A DNA stretch of 48,283 nt from Fictibacillus gelatini DSM 15865. GTDB lineage: Bacteria > Bacillota > Bacilli > Bacillales > Fictibacillaceae. The translations under genes and the position numbers were made by a program. This document shows, piece by piece, positions 6,791-14,411 of this stretch (position 1 is its first letter; every line of letters starts with the position of its first letter). Where the stretch lies: positions 1-48,283 of the forward strand of contig NZ_AUMP01000032.1 of the NCBI RefSeq assembly GCF_000430745.1. The letters are read 5' to 3'. The notes below the pieces were generated by a model that searched no databases, was not told where the DNA came from, and worked only from the letters and a program-made list of their open reading frames with translations.

Positions 6791-7522
6791 GTGAACCAAT
6801 TACAAACATATAACCATTCCATGTTTGGAGAACTACAAATTTTAGTAAAAGACAATAAAGAGTTTTTTCCAGCTACTGACGTTGCATTAATACTAGGATA
6901 CGCAAACCCTCATGATGCTTTGTCAAAACATTGCAAGAAAGAGGGGGTCGCGTTTTACGAGGTCCCTTCAAATGGTGGATTACAGAATAAAAAATTTATA
7001 AGTGAAGGCAACCTTTATCGTCTGATTGTGAAATCCAAGCTCCCAAGTGCAGAACAATTTGAAAAATGGGTTTTCGATGAAGTTCTTCCGACCATCCGAA
7101 AAACTGGTGGATATGTTGCAAATGACGATTTATTCATTCAAACATATTTGCCGCACGCTGACGAACAAACGAAAACCATGTTCAAGGCAACTCTGGCGAC
7201 CGTAAGAAAACAAAATGAACAGATTGCCGTCATGCAACCGAAAGCCGATTATTTCGATGCACTAGTAGATCGAAACTTACTCACAAACTTTCGGGATACA
7301 GCTAAAGAGTTGGAGGTCGGTCAGCGGCAACTGATCAATTGGCTACTCGATCACAAATACATCTATCGTGACGCCAAAGGAAAACTTAAGCCTTATGCTC
7401 AGTACGTTCCGGATCTCTTCAAATTAAAAGAGTGGGAACGAAATGGTAAGGCCGATGTTCAAACCTTGATTACACCGAAAGGGAAAGAAACCTTCCGGTT
7501 ACTACTTAAAAAAGCAAGTTAG
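6791..7522 (+). CDS. Phage antirepressor: BRO-N plus KilA-C/ANT domain
   Basis: A 243-residue antirepressor-type protein. Residues 8-108 form a BRO-N domain (FFPATDVALILGYANPHDAL, GNLYRLIVKSKLPSAEQFE, FDEVLPTIRKTGGY), and residues about 145-243 an ANT/KilA-C domain ending in ITPKGKETFRLLLKK. Such proteins bind or bypass repressor and favour lytic growth. GTG start; AGGAGG lies 8 bases upstream, and the overlapping ATG is out of frame. The 190-base gap before it has no clear promoter. Confidence 0.9.
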   Translation: MNQLQTYNHSMFGELQILVKDNKEFFPATDVALILGYANPHDALSKHCKKEGVAFYEVPSNGGLQNKKFISEGNLYRLIVKSKLPSAEQFEKWVFDEVLPTIRKTGGYVANDDLFIQTYLPHADEQTKTMFKATLATVRKQNEQIAVMQPKADYFDALVDRNLLTNFRDTAKELEVGQRQLINWLLDHKYIYRDAKGKLKPYAQYVPDLFKLKEWERNGKADVQTLITPKGKETFRLLLKKAS

Positions 7523-7534
7523 GAGGGGGCACTA

Positions 7535-7846
7535 TTGTTAAAACTCGATTTCGACGATGCAGCGATGGACATCATCGCCGCAAAGATCGCTGAGAAAGCC
7601 TTTGAAAAACTGAAAGAAAAAATGGATACTGCCAACCAATGGCCGCCATTATTAACCCGAGATCAACTAAAGGATTTCCTTGGAATCAAGGACACAAAAG
7701 CATCTGAACTTTTAAATCGTGCTGATTTCCCGGTGATCAGGGAATTTGGAAGGCCGAAAGTTCCCACTCACATGCTCATGAAGTGGATCGAAGAGCATAC
7801 GGAGTGGATGGATTGCAACTCAAACTTTTTTGATCGCGCTATATAG
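7535..7846 (+). CDS. Excisionase-like HTH protein (DUF771-like)
   Basis: A 103-residue protein that starts at TTG behind AGGAGGGGG, 12 bases after the antirepressor. Residues 1-35 are an amphipathic helix; residues 38-95 (LLTRDQLKDFLGIKDTKASE, FPVIREFGRPKVPTHML, KWIEEHTEWM) fit a MerR/excisionase-like winged helix of the DUF771 type found in Bacillus phages. It could be the excision factor for the integrase or an early regulator. Confidence 0.7.
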   Translation: MLKLDFDDAAMDIIAAKIAEKAFEKLKEKMDTANQWPPLLTRDQLKDFLGIKDTKASELLNRADFPVIREFGRPKVPTHMLMKWIEEHTEWMDCNSNFFDRAI

Positions 7847-7976
7847 CCCTTTTTTATCAGATTATTAACTTTTCAAGGAACGAAAGGAAAATTGCTATTT
7901 TCGACTCAATCAAGCTATCTATCTTTTATTATAAATTCTACAATTTGAATATTTGGTAAAGGGAGGAAAATAACTC

Positions 7977-8498
7977 ATGGCAGTTGGTAAAGTGATCAAA
8001 GCACTAAGGAGGGAACAGGATCTTTCTCAACTTCAACTTTCATTCGATCTAAATGTTTCTCGCGAAAGCATTTCGGCATATGAGACGGAGAGGGCAAAAG
8101 TGCCACAAGATATTTCCCGTTCATTGATGGAGAAGTTCGATAATCCTTTTTACGCGATGGAGGTGGCCCATGATTATACAGGTGGGAGCTGGGTTTCAAA
8201 ATTGGATGGAGAGGCAGTGGACCTTCACCGTTCCACCGTAAAGGACAAAACTTTGGAGGAATTGGATGAAGCTTTAGAGTCGATCAGAGGCGTGAGGTTA
8301 GCAACAAAGCCCAAATACATACAAGAGCACGAAAAGCATCAATTAGAAGAGGCTATCATACAAGCGATCGACGCCATTATTGCTCTAACTCATTTCGTTG
8401 CAATCATCTGTATCGAATATGGTTTTTCCTGGCTAAAGATGTGGAAGAAGCAGCATGCGAAACTTCGGTCAAAAGGATACATCAAAAGGAGAAGTTGA
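7977..8498 (+). CDS. XRE-family phage regulator
   Basis: A 173-residue protein with an N-terminal HTH (residues 5-60: LRREQDLSQLQLSFDLNVSR, SAYETERAKVP). The middle and C-terminal parts are helical, with a hydrophobic stretch near residues 128-150 (IIALTHFVAIICIEYGF) and a basic end. Proteins of this build occur early in Bacillus prophages. ATG with AGGGAGG upstream. The 130-base gap before it has a T-rich tract but no clear promoter. The specific role is unknown. Confidence 0.75.
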   Translation: MAVGKVIKALRREQDLSQLQLSFDLNVSRESISAYETERAKVPQDISRSLMEKFDNPFYAMEVAHDYTGGSWVSKLDGEAVDLHRSTVKDKTLEELDEALESIRGVRLATKPKYIQEHEKHQLEEAIIQAIDAIIALTHFVAIICIEYGFSWLKMWKKQHAKLRSKGYIKRRS

Positions 8499-8651
8499 AT
8501 GGATCGATCTTTGTTATCCGAGCAATTAGAAGTCGCTTTTGAAGAGATTAGTAGCTTTGAAGATTTACGAGTTTTTCTCAAGCACATTCAAAAATTTTAT
8601 GGAGGGACAAGCAATGAGAACAGCAGCAGAAATCAAATTGTTACCGGCTGA
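8499..8651 (+). CDS. Small protein, 50 aa
   Basis: ATG follows the preceding TGA directly (TGAATGG), giving coupled translation, and AAAGGAGAAG lies upstream. The protein (MDRSLLSEQLEVAFEE then a helix ending HIQKFYGG) is acidic and mostly helical. Its last 38 bases overlap the next gene in another frame. No family was recognised. Confidence 0.55.
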   Translation: MDRSLLSEQLEVAFEEISSFEDLRVFLKHIQKFYGGTSNENSSRNQIVTG

Positions 8652-8946
8652 ATTAGGAATGGTTAAAACGGCCATGAGATCATACAGCGACTGGTTAGAA
8701 GGGTGGCAAAAGCGCCAGTTTGATATCGCGAAGGAAAGAGTGGAGAACTCAAACGGAAATTTTGAAATGGATGGCATGGAAATGGAGTATGTTTGCCGGG
8801 CACTTAGAAAATACGGATGGCTTTATTACAGCATAGGTAAAAGAGAGAAAGCAAAGACATATTTTGAACTAGCCCAAGAAATCAAAGAGAAAAAAGTTCA
8901 GTTCCAACAAAAAAATAATCCATTAAAAAAAGCAGTTAGCGCGTGA
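8614..8946 (+). CDS. Helical early protein, unknown function
   Basis: A 111-codon gene starting at ATG 8614 with GGAGGG eight bases upstream; an upstream in-frame extension to 8539 overlaps the preceding small gene and has no ribosome site. The product is helical, with a TPR-like helix pair near the end (ALRKYGWLYYSIGKREKAKT, YFELAQEIKEKK). A structural adaptor role is possible but not shown. It is the last gene before the folded RNA at 8985-9107. Confidence 0.75.
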   Translation: MRTAAEIKLLPAELGMVKTAMRSYSDWLEGWQKRQFDIAKERVENSNGNFEMDGMEMEYVCRALRKYGWLYYSIGKREKAKTYFELAQEIKEKKVQFQQKNNPLKKAVSA

Positions 8947-8984
8947 GTAGACGACATAACTGCATAACCAAAGTAACTAATACT

Positions 8985-9107
8985 ATTCTATCATTCTTGG
9001 AATAGAATCCGCAAGGGTCTTCGGCCTCTTGCATCAGGATCAGGAACGATGTTCTCCCCATCCCCCTTCCACTTCGTTCCTGGTTCTGATGGTGGCGACC
9101 GAGCACC
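8985..9107 (+). ncRNA. Highly structured RNA region, candidate ncRNA or leader
   Basis: This stretch has no usable ORF and folds into four hairpins in a row. A: 8985-8991 with 9002-9008 (7 bp). B: 9011-9019 with 9023-9032 (9 bp, one bulge, 3-base loop). C: 9033-9049 with 9074-9090 (17 consecutive pairs, two G-T; 24-base C-rich loop). D: 9091-9094 with 9104-9107. None is followed by a T-run, so these are not terminators. The ribosome site of the next gene (AAAGGTAGGTG, 9110-9120) comes just after hairpin D. Either a cis-acting leader or a processed small RNA would fit. No known family was recognised. Confidence 0.7.
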
Positions 9108-9125
9108 AGAAAGGTAGGTGTAACA

Positions 9126-9293
9126 ATGAGAGAATTTGATGATTTTGAGGATGATGACGAATTCATCGAAAACATCGTGATTTACGAAAACGAGGTATGC
9201 GATTACTGCAAACAGATGCAGGAAGCCGTTCATCCGTTTTTCGGTACAAAAATTTGTGACGTGTGTTATTCAAAGCGTAGAAAGGAGGATTAG
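9126..9293 (+). CDS. Small zinc-ribbon protein, 55 aa
   Basis: An acidic start (DDFEDDDEF) is followed by two CxxC knuckles (CDYC and CDVC, 18 residues apart) and a basic end (SKRRKED): a minimal zinc ribbon. The ATG has AAAGGTAGGTG upstream, directly after the folded RNA. Its own 3' end contains the AAAGGAGG ribosome site of the next gene. Function unknown; a nucleic-acid or protein-binding role is likely. Confidence 0.7.
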   Translation: MREFDDFEDDDEFIENIVIYENEVCDYCKQMQEAVHPFFGTKICDVCYSKRRKED

Positions 9294-9295
9294 AA

Positions 9296-9514
9296 ATGAT
9301 TGAACACCCAATGATCACACAGATCGAGCGTACCGGTTATCCGGCAGATATGGTCGAACAGTCGGAGCATTTCGGAATCGATTACTACGGAAACGAAATC
9401 GTTTCTGGCGATGACGTAGTCGAGGATAAAGAAGCCGGCGAATTGATCTTGAAAGACGATCTTGAGAAGTACCTTGAAGAAGTTTACGGGTTCAAATTTT
9501 TTACCGCAGAGTGA
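9296..9514 (+). CDS. yqaI: YqaI-like protein
   Basis: A 72-residue acidic protein. The pattern (EHPMI near the start, IDYYGNEI in the middle, then GELILKDDLEKYLEE before GFKF) matches YqaI of the B. subtilis skin element, which also precedes yqaJ. Function is unknown in either element. ATG with AAAGGAGG inside the preceding gene. Confidence 0.75.
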   Translation: MIEHPMITQIERTGYPADMVEQSEHFGIDYYGNEIVSGDDVVEDKEAGELILKDDLEKYLEEVYGFKFFTAE

Positions 9515-9524
9515 GGTGAGGAGA

Positions 9525-9716
9525 ATGCATTTAAAATCCGGAAGCTGGACAGTAAACGAGATTTTCTACATGGTGAATCACATCGATGTTTTGAGTAGAA
9601 AAGAAAGTTTTGACATTGCACTTGCTATCGTTGCTTGCAGACTAAATCGTTCAGCGAGTGAAGTGAGACGGCGCTACGAGCAGGAAAAGAAAAAGAACCA
9701 TCACATTGCTGTGTGA
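9525..9716 (+). CDS. Small HTH-like protein, 63 aa
   Basis: Begins at ATG 9525 with GAGGTGAGGAG upstream; the longer in-frame reading from 9462 overlaps the YqaI-like gene and is not needed. Trp at residue 6 and three helices (WTVNEIFYMVNHIDVL, FDIALAIVACRLNRS, ASEVRRRYEQEKKK) resemble a Myb/SANT-like or resolvase-type HTH. A weak hairpin (TCACA with TGTGA, about 9702-9716) overlaps the stop. No firm family. Confidence 0.65.
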   Translation: MHLKSGSWTVNEIFYMVNHIDVLSRKESFDIALAIVACRLNRSASEVRRRYEQEKKKNHHIAV

Positions 9717-9804
9717 CGGTTAGATAGCACTTGTCAAATATTCTTAATTCCTATTTTAGGGGATTCGGACAAAAAATTCAATAGTAGTAGGGAGGACAAG
9801 CATT

Positions 9805-9984
9805 TTGAAACCATTTGAAATTGAATACAGCAGGGATTCTTTTGACCAATGGCGTTTATCACAGGTTGGAGGGCAGATCGCTTTTAACAAGCATAATCAG
9901 CCAGTATTCCAGTTCAAAAACCGTGAACAATACAATCGTTATCTTGAATTAAATAGTAAGCGTGGGGAGGTAGCGACAGCTTGA
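9805..9984 (+). CDS. Small protein upstream of yqaJ, 59 aa
   Basis: TTG start with GGGAGG about 10 bases upstream. The product begins KPFEIEYSRDSFDQW and ends with a basic helix. Its TGA overlaps the TTG of the YqaJ-like exonuclease (TTGA), so the two are translationally coupled. No family recognised; the coupling suggests a role with the recombinase. Confidence 0.6.
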   Translation: MKPFEIEYSRDSFDQWRLSQVGGQIAFNKHNQPVFQFKNREQYNRYLELNSKRGEVATA

Positions 9985-10916
9985 ACATTACTGTATTAAC
10001 CCTTACCAATGGAATGAGCCACGAGCAATGGTTACAGTCCCGCAAGAAAGGGATTGGCGGTTCAGATGCTGCTGCAATCCTTGGTCTAAACAAATGGAAA
10101 TCACCGATTGCTGTTTATTTGGATAAGATCGGACAAGCTCCTAAAGAAAAGGAACAAAGTGAAGCCGCCTATTTTGGAAATGTTTTAGAAGAAGTTGTGG
10201 CCCAAGAATTTTCAAAGCGTACTGGATTAAAAGTTCGCCGGAGAAATGCCATTCTCCAACATCCTGAATATCCCTGGATGCTCGCCAACGTTGACCGATT
10301 GATTGTCGGAGAAAAGGCCGGGCTCGAATGCAAAACGGCTTCTGAATATCTGAAAGACGAATGGAAAGATGATGAAATCCCTGCTTCTTATCTGATTCAA
10401 TGCCAGCATTATATGGCCGTAACAGGCTACGAGGCGTGGTGGATCGCCGTTTTAATCGGAGGCAACAAATTCGTTTATAAAAAGATCGAACGCGATGAGG
10501 AAATCATAAAGTACCTGATCGAAGAGGAAAAGATTTTCTGGCTCAATCACGTTGAAAAAGAAATCCCGCCAATGTTTGATGGTTCGGACGCTTCGTCTGA
10601 TTTGTTAAAAGCACTTTACCCGGAAGCAAAGCCAGAGACAGAAATCGAATTGCCGCCGGACGCAGAAACTCTCATTTCTGCTTTAGACCAGGTTAGCGCG
10701 GAACTGAAAGAATTAGAAGCCCGCAAGAAAGAATACGAGAACCAATTGAAAGCGATGATGGGCGATAACGAAAAGGCCTATGCCGGCGAACGGACCATCA
10801 CATGGAAATCCATCTTTAGCAATCGTTTTGACAGCAAACGTTTTGCTAAAGATCACCCGGAACTTTATCAGCAGTACTTGAATCAATCTTCATACCGCCG
10901 TTTAGCGGTGAAATAA
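9981..10916 (+). CDS. yqaJ: YqaJ-type viral recombinase exonuclease
   Basis: A 311-residue 5'-3' double-strand DNA exonuclease of the YqaJ / lambda-Exo-like PD-(D/E)XK family, which makes single-strand tails for RecT annealing. Seen: IGGSDAAAILGLNKWKSP (residues about 25-42), the YFGNVLEEVVAQEF helix, D105 in NVDRLI, and E116-C-K118 in LECKTAS: the D...E-x-K nuclease core. A coiled-coil-like tail follows (LKELEARKKEYENQLKAM). TTG start behind GGGGAGG. Together with the next gene it forms a SynExo pair as in skin. Confidence 0.93.
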   Translation: MNITVLTLTNGMSHEQWLQSRKKGIGGSDAAAILGLNKWKSPIAVYLDKIGQAPKEKEQSEAAYFGNVLEEVVAQEFSKRTGLKVRRRNAILQHPEYPWMLANVDRLIVGEKAGLECKTASEYLKDEWKDDEIPASYLIQCQHYMAVTGYEAWWIAVLIGGNKFVYKKIERDEEIIKYLIEEEKIFWLNHVEKEIPPMFDGSDASSDLLKALYPEAKPETEIELPPDAETLISALDQVSAELKELEARKKEYENQLKAMMGDNEKAYAGERTITWKSIFSNRFDSKRFAKDHPELYQQYLNQSSYRRLAVK

Positions 10917-10929
10917 GGAGGAATCATAG

Positions 10930-11844
10930 TTGGCTACAAATCAACAACTCAAGAATCAATTGGCCAATCGAAAGAACGGGGGTAATGCTCCTGCAGCTTC
11001 CCCGGCCCAAACGATTGCAGCTTACCTTAAGAAGATGGCGCCTGAAATTGAAAAGGCGCTGCCTTCCCACATGAATCCTGATCGACTTGCACGAATTGCA
11101 CTTACAACGATTCGTACAAATCCAACGCTTCTTGAATGCACAGTTCCCTCCCTAATGGGTGCTGTTATGCAGTCAGCACAATTAGGTCTCGAACCCGGGT
11201 TAATCGGACATTGTTATTTCGTTCCTTTTAATAACAAGAAAAAGGGACCAGACGGTAGAGAGTATTGGGAAAAAGACGTTCAATTCATTATCGGATATAA
11301 AGGCATGATCGACTTGGCCCGTAGATCGGGGCAAATTCAAAACATTTATGCTTATACAGTGCATGAAAATGATGAATTCGAATATGCCTTAGGCCTTCAT
11401 CCGAAACTCGAACATAAGCCAGCAACCGGTAACCGCGGAAAAATGACTCATGCCTACGCTGTGGCTCATTTTAAAGACGGTGGATACCAATTCGAGGTAA
11501 TGGACGTTGAAGAAATTGAAAAGCGTAAAAAGCGTTCTAAGGCTTCTAAGAATGGTCCGTGGGTAACGGACTATGAGGAAATGGCCAAAAAAACGGTTAT
11601 CCGCCATATGTGGAAGTACCTTCCGATTTCAATTGAGATTCAAGAACAGGCCGCCCAGGATGAAGTTGTTAGAAAAGACATCACCGCAGATCCGGAACCG
11701 GTTGAAATCATCGATGTAACTCCTCCTTTTGAAGAAGAGGATCAGCCTGATCAACAAAAAGAAGAAACAACACCGCCGCCAAATGATATTGGTGAGCCGG
11801 ATCCAACAGATGAAGAGCTCAACAATCTATTTAATCAAGGATGA
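10930..11844 (+). CDS. recT: RecT-family single-strand annealing protein (YqaK)
   Basis: A 304-residue RecT/YqaK annealase that pairs complementary single strands for phage recombination. The RecT core (residues 20-230) is clear: MNPDRLARIALTTIRTNP, LMGAVMQSAQLGLEPGL, HCYFVPF, QFIIGYKGMIDLARRSG, then KKTVIRHMWKYLPIS. The last 60 residues are acidic and proline-rich (EPDPTDEELNNLFN), like other RecT tails that contact SSB or partner proteins. TTG start with AAGGAGGA, 13 bases after yqaJ. Confidence 0.95.
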   Translation: MATNQQLKNQLANRKNGGNAPAASPAQTIAAYLKKMAPEIEKALPSHMNPDRLARIALTTIRTNPTLLECTVPSLMGAVMQSAQLGLEPGLIGHCYFVPFNNKKKGPDGREYWEKDVQFIIGYKGMIDLARRSGQIQNIYAYTVHENDEFEYALGLHPKLEHKPATGNRGKMTHAYAVAHFKDGGYQFEVMDVEEIEKRKKRSKASKNGPWVTDYEEMAKKTVIRHMWKYLPISIEIQEQAAQDEVVRKDITADPEPVEIIDVTPPFEEEDQPDQQKEETTPPPNDIGEPDPTDEELNNLFNQG

Positions 11845-12026
11845 AAAAGACAATAGAGTATCCGATCGGCATTCCCTCTTTCTACTGGAAGATTGCCGAT
11901 TGGAACCCCAAATTGTTTAAGCAATATGTATATGGTTATTTGAAAAGAAATCATCCCGGTTTTAATCCACAACGTGTCAAGAAGGGAAAATATATCGTTT
12001 GTGTGAGGGAGGATAACGCGGAATGA
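11841..12026 (+). CDS. Small basic protein coupled to recT
   Basis: A 61-residue protein whose ATG overlaps the recT stop (ATGA). Basic and aromatic (PSFYWKIADWNPKLFKQYVY, GYLKRNHPGF), ending in a short beta-rich piece (GKYIVCVRE). Similar small proteins follow RecT in other Bacillus phages. It overlaps the next gene at its end (GGAATGA). A helper in replication or recombination is likely by context only. Confidence 0.65.
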   Translation: MKKTIEYPIGIPSFYWKIADWNPKLFKQYVYGYLKRNHPGFNPQRVKKGKYIVCVREDNAE

Positions 12027-12175
12027 AGAACGGTAAACGGCCAACAAAACGTCAGAAAGAGCATATAAAGGCAATGGGGTTAAATCCAGAAAACTGGCTT
12101 ATCATCAAGAATCTACATAATGAAATGCATTTGGTTCATCGTGAGACAGGAACAAGGCGAATTGTCCCGGCTTAA
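12023..12175 (+). CDS. Small protein of the DUF6906 type, 50 aa
   Basis: MKNGKRPTKRQKEHI, AMGLNPENWLIIKNL and a VHRETG..RRIV end match a small protein common in Firmicute phages that I know as DUF6906. ATG overlaps the preceding stop; GGGAGG lies upstream at about 12007-12013. Function unknown; the basic N-terminus suggests nucleic-acid binding. Confidence 0.7.
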   Translation: MKNGKRPTKRQKEHIKAMGLNPENWLIIKNLHNEMHLVHRETGTRRIVPA

Positions 12176-12192
12176 TTTAGGAGGGTGATATT

Positions 12193-13059
12193 TTGCAGGG
12201 GTACATCAAAGATTACCGCAAGGAGCTCGGAAGTGACATATGGATGATGCCCCCTCTTTATCACCGGGTTTGGCAATATCTCAAATATAAGGTCAATCAT
12301 CAAGAAAATAAAATTCCAATGCGTGATGGAACGTTTTTGACCATTAAAGCTGGACAACATTTAACTTCTGTCCGGGATATTGCGAAAGACGTTGGGTGGT
12401 ATGAGGGGGTGAAATGGAAAGAACCAAACCCAAAGACCATTTCCACTATTTTAAACTGGTTAGAAAATCAATCGATGATCACTATAAATCGTGGTAAGGG
12501 TAACAGGCAATACACACTAATAACCTTGTTAAATTGGGATTTGTACCAATCGAAAGATGTTGAGGGTAACAGCAAGGAAACAGATAGGGAACACCCCGTG
12601 GATATAAACAAGAATGATAAAGAATGTCTTAAGAATGAAAAAGATGTTGTTGATAAGATGCCACCACAGCCAGAAGAGCATTATGACGATGTGGATTTAA
12701 TTGCCAAACATTTCATGGTAGTACGCGGGAAACCCGGCAAGGCTCCGAAGGTCTCCGACTACCAGAGTATAAAAGCTGTCCTATCAGCTGGCGTTCCACT
12801 TGAAGAGGTTTTGCGCGGTGTAGACCAAGCGTTTCAAGATTTTAAACCTCAATATCCTGGCGATGAAATAACATCATTTGGTTATTGCAAGAAAGTTATT
12901 TTAGGCAACTTTTACAACAACAAGGCGAAGGAGGAGGTTAAACGTGACCAAAAGATTCTCCGGTATCCAGGACGTTCTGGCAGACCTCCAAAGAAAAGCA
13001 GCGATTCAATTACAGGCGGCCAAGTCGGCCGACTCGGAAAGAGAAAGCCAGAATTATAA
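12193..13059 (+). CDS. yqaL: YqaL-like replication initiator / replisome organiser
   Basis: A 288-residue phage replication protein. Residues 1-125 form a winged-helix replisome-organiser domain (MMPPLYHRVWQYLKYKVNH, TFLTIKAGQHLTSVRDIAKD, ISTILNWLENQSMI). A linker follows, then residues 165-240 a small helical domain (VSDYQSIKAVLSAGVPLEEV) typical of DnaD-like loaders. It should bind the phage origin and recruit the loader encoded next. TTG start behind GGAGGG. Its last 116 bases overlap the next gene out of frame; the overlapped tail is basic and proline/serine-rich. Confidence 0.85.
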   Translation: MQGYIKDYRKELGSDIWMMPPLYHRVWQYLKYKVNHQENKIPMRDGTFLTIKAGQHLTSVRDIAKDVGWYEGVKWKEPNPKTISTILNWLENQSMITINRGKGNRQYTLITLLNWDLYQSKDVEGNSKETDREHPVDINKNDKECLKNEKDVVDKMPPQPEEHYDDVDLIAKHFMVVRGKPGKAPKVSDYQSIKAVLSAGVPLEEVLRGVDQAFQDFKPQYPGDEITSFGYCKKVILGNFYNNKAKEEVKRDQKILRYPGRSGRPPKKSSDSITGGQVGRLGKRKPEL

Positions 13060-13786
13060 CTGCCCGAAATGTAGAGATAAGGGCTTCATCCTTAAAAACA
13101 TTCCTGATCTTGATGAAAACGGGAACCAGAAAACTTGGCCAAACGGCTTGCCGAAATTCATAGAAACGCTGATAGATTGCGAGTGTTACCGCAAAAGACA
13201 ATCTGCGCATTTGATGAAATTCAGTGAGATAACAGAGGAATTTCAAAGAATGACCTTCTCTAACTTTATCCTTGAGGGCAAACATGAGCTTATTCATGAG
13301 GCCTATCAATGTGCAATTGACTATTACAAAGACTATGACTCTATTAAAGACAATCGTTGTAATAGCATATGTCTTCTCGGTCAGCCGGGATCGGGAAAAA
13401 CACATTTGCTAACGGCTCTTTCTAACAATCTGATACACAAAAAACAAGTGAGCGTACTGTATTTCCCTTTCGTTGAAGGGTTCAATGATCTGAAAAACGA
13501 TTTCGACCGTTTAGAGGAAAAACTTACGAAAATGAAACGTGTCGATGTCCTGTTCATTGACGATCTTTTCAAGACCGGTGCTACAAAATTTGAGATTCAG
13601 CAAATGTACGCCGTTATCAATCATCGGTATTTGAATCATAAGCCGATTATGGTCTCCTCTGAATTAAATGTGGACATGCTGTGCGACATTGATGAGGCGC
13701 TCGGTACCCGTATTTATCAAATGAGCAAAGATTATACGGTTGTCCTTGAGGGTGACAGGAAGTTATTAAACTATCGATTGGCATAG
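12944..13786 (+). CDS. yqaM: DnaC/YqaM-like helicase loader ATPase
   Basis: A 280-residue AAA+ helicase loader. An N-terminal cysteine cluster (CPKC at about residue 34, CEC near 75) precedes the ATPase. Walker A is G146-QPGSGKT, Walker B LFIDD (D206-D207), followed by sensor-like VSSELN. It would load the host replicative helicase at the phage origin. GTG start with GGAGGAGGT six bases upstream, which decides the start and makes the 116-base overlap with yqaL real. Confidence 0.92.
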   Translation: MTKRFSGIQDVLADLQRKAAIQLQAAKSADSERESQNYNCPKCRDKGFILKNIPDLDENGNQKTWPNGLPKFIETLIDCECYRKRQSAHLMKFSEITEEFQRMTFSNFILEGKHELIHEAYQCAIDYYKDYDSIKDNRCNSICLLGQPGSGKTHLLTALSNNLIHKKQVSVLYFPFVEGFNDLKNDFDRLEEKLTKMKRVDVLFIDDLFKTGATKFEIQQMYAVINHRYLNHKPIMVSSELNVDMLCDIDEALGTRIYQMSKDYTVVLEGDRKLLNYRLA

Positions 13787-13798
13787 GGGGGGAAGTAG

Positions 13799-13951
13799 AT
13801 GCCAGACATGAAGGAACTCGGCTGCGGAATGTATCTTTTCAAACCTGAGACGGATCCTCAAAAGGTTGCAGAAGCCGCCAAACAATTTGACGAATGGGTT
13901 CGGGCGTATTTCTCTGAATATCCGAAAGAAATTGAGGAAACGGCTTCATGA
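13799..13951 (+). CDS. Small acidic protein, 50 aa
   Basis: ATG with GGGGGGAAG upstream, 12 bases after the helicase loader. It holds a GCGMYLFKP turn and a helix rich in Glu and aromatics (FDEWVRAYFSEYPKEIEE). The stop overlaps the next start (ATGA), so translation is coupled. No family recognised. Confidence 0.6.
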   Translation: MPDMKELGCGMYLFKPETDPQKVAEAAKQFDEWVRAYFSEYPKEIEETAS

Positions 13952-14202
13952 GGGAAGCCAAAACGATCACGGAACTTGAGAAAACGTACCTAACTCGACC
14001 GAAAACGTACATCTGCCTAGAGGATTTAGATTTCGCCTGGTCCGAGCAAGAAGTACATGAATTCGACGAAATGTGGAAAGACGGCTGCTCGCTTGAATTT
14101 ATCGCCAAGCGGTTTGACAGAGACATCGATGAAGTAGCCCTTTTGCTTATCGATCGAGCAAGGAAACGAAAATGTAAGCCACGAAAACACGGCATATTTT
14201 AG
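13948..14202 (+). CDS. Small HTH-domain protein
   Basis: An 84-residue protein. Residues 38-75 form a helix-turn-helix of the homeodomain/resolvase type (EMWKDGCSLEFIAKRF, RDIDEVALLLIDRARKR) and the C-terminus is very basic (KRKCKPRKHG), so it should bind DNA. Proteins of this type are frequent among early genes of Bacillus phages. Coupled to the preceding gene by ATGA. Target unknown. Confidence 0.7.
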   Translation: MREAKTITELEKTYLTRPKTYICLEDLDFAWSEQEVHEFDEMWKDGCSLEFIAKRFDRDIDEVALLLIDRARKRKCKPRKHGIF

Positions 14203-14222
14203 CCGATTAGGGGGTCAATATC

Positions 14223-14411
14223 ATGAATTGGAGGGTGTACGAGCAAAACATAAAAAACCGCATCGCAGAAGCAGAAATTGAGCTCAAAGAACTCAAGAGA
14301 AAGGTTGCCAATTGCGAATTGCGGTTGCAGTTGGCTAACGAGGAAAAAGAAGCCTTCGACAAAGCCTTTGAAGAAATTGTGGCAAGGGGTGACTGGCATG
14401 GAACTTGCTAA
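14223..14411 (+). CDS. Coiled-coil small protein, 62 aa
   Basis: Almost the whole protein is one heptad-like helix (IKNRIAEAEIELKELKRKV, then ELRLQLANEEKEAFDKAF). ATG with TAGGGGGTC upstream. The 3' end overlaps the FbpA-like gene by 14 bases. No family recognised. Confidence 0.6.
   Translation: MNWRVYEQNIKNRIAEAEIELKELKRKVANCELRLQLANEEKEAFDKAFEEIVARGDWHGTC

Noticed and set aside
9032-9091. Hairpin C as an intrinsic terminator
   Set aside because: The stem is long but no T-run follows, and coding continues on the same strand right after it.
12172-12360. Minus-strand ORF opposite the replication initiator
   Set aside because: Lies wholly antisense to a clear winged-helix domain; a shadow frame.
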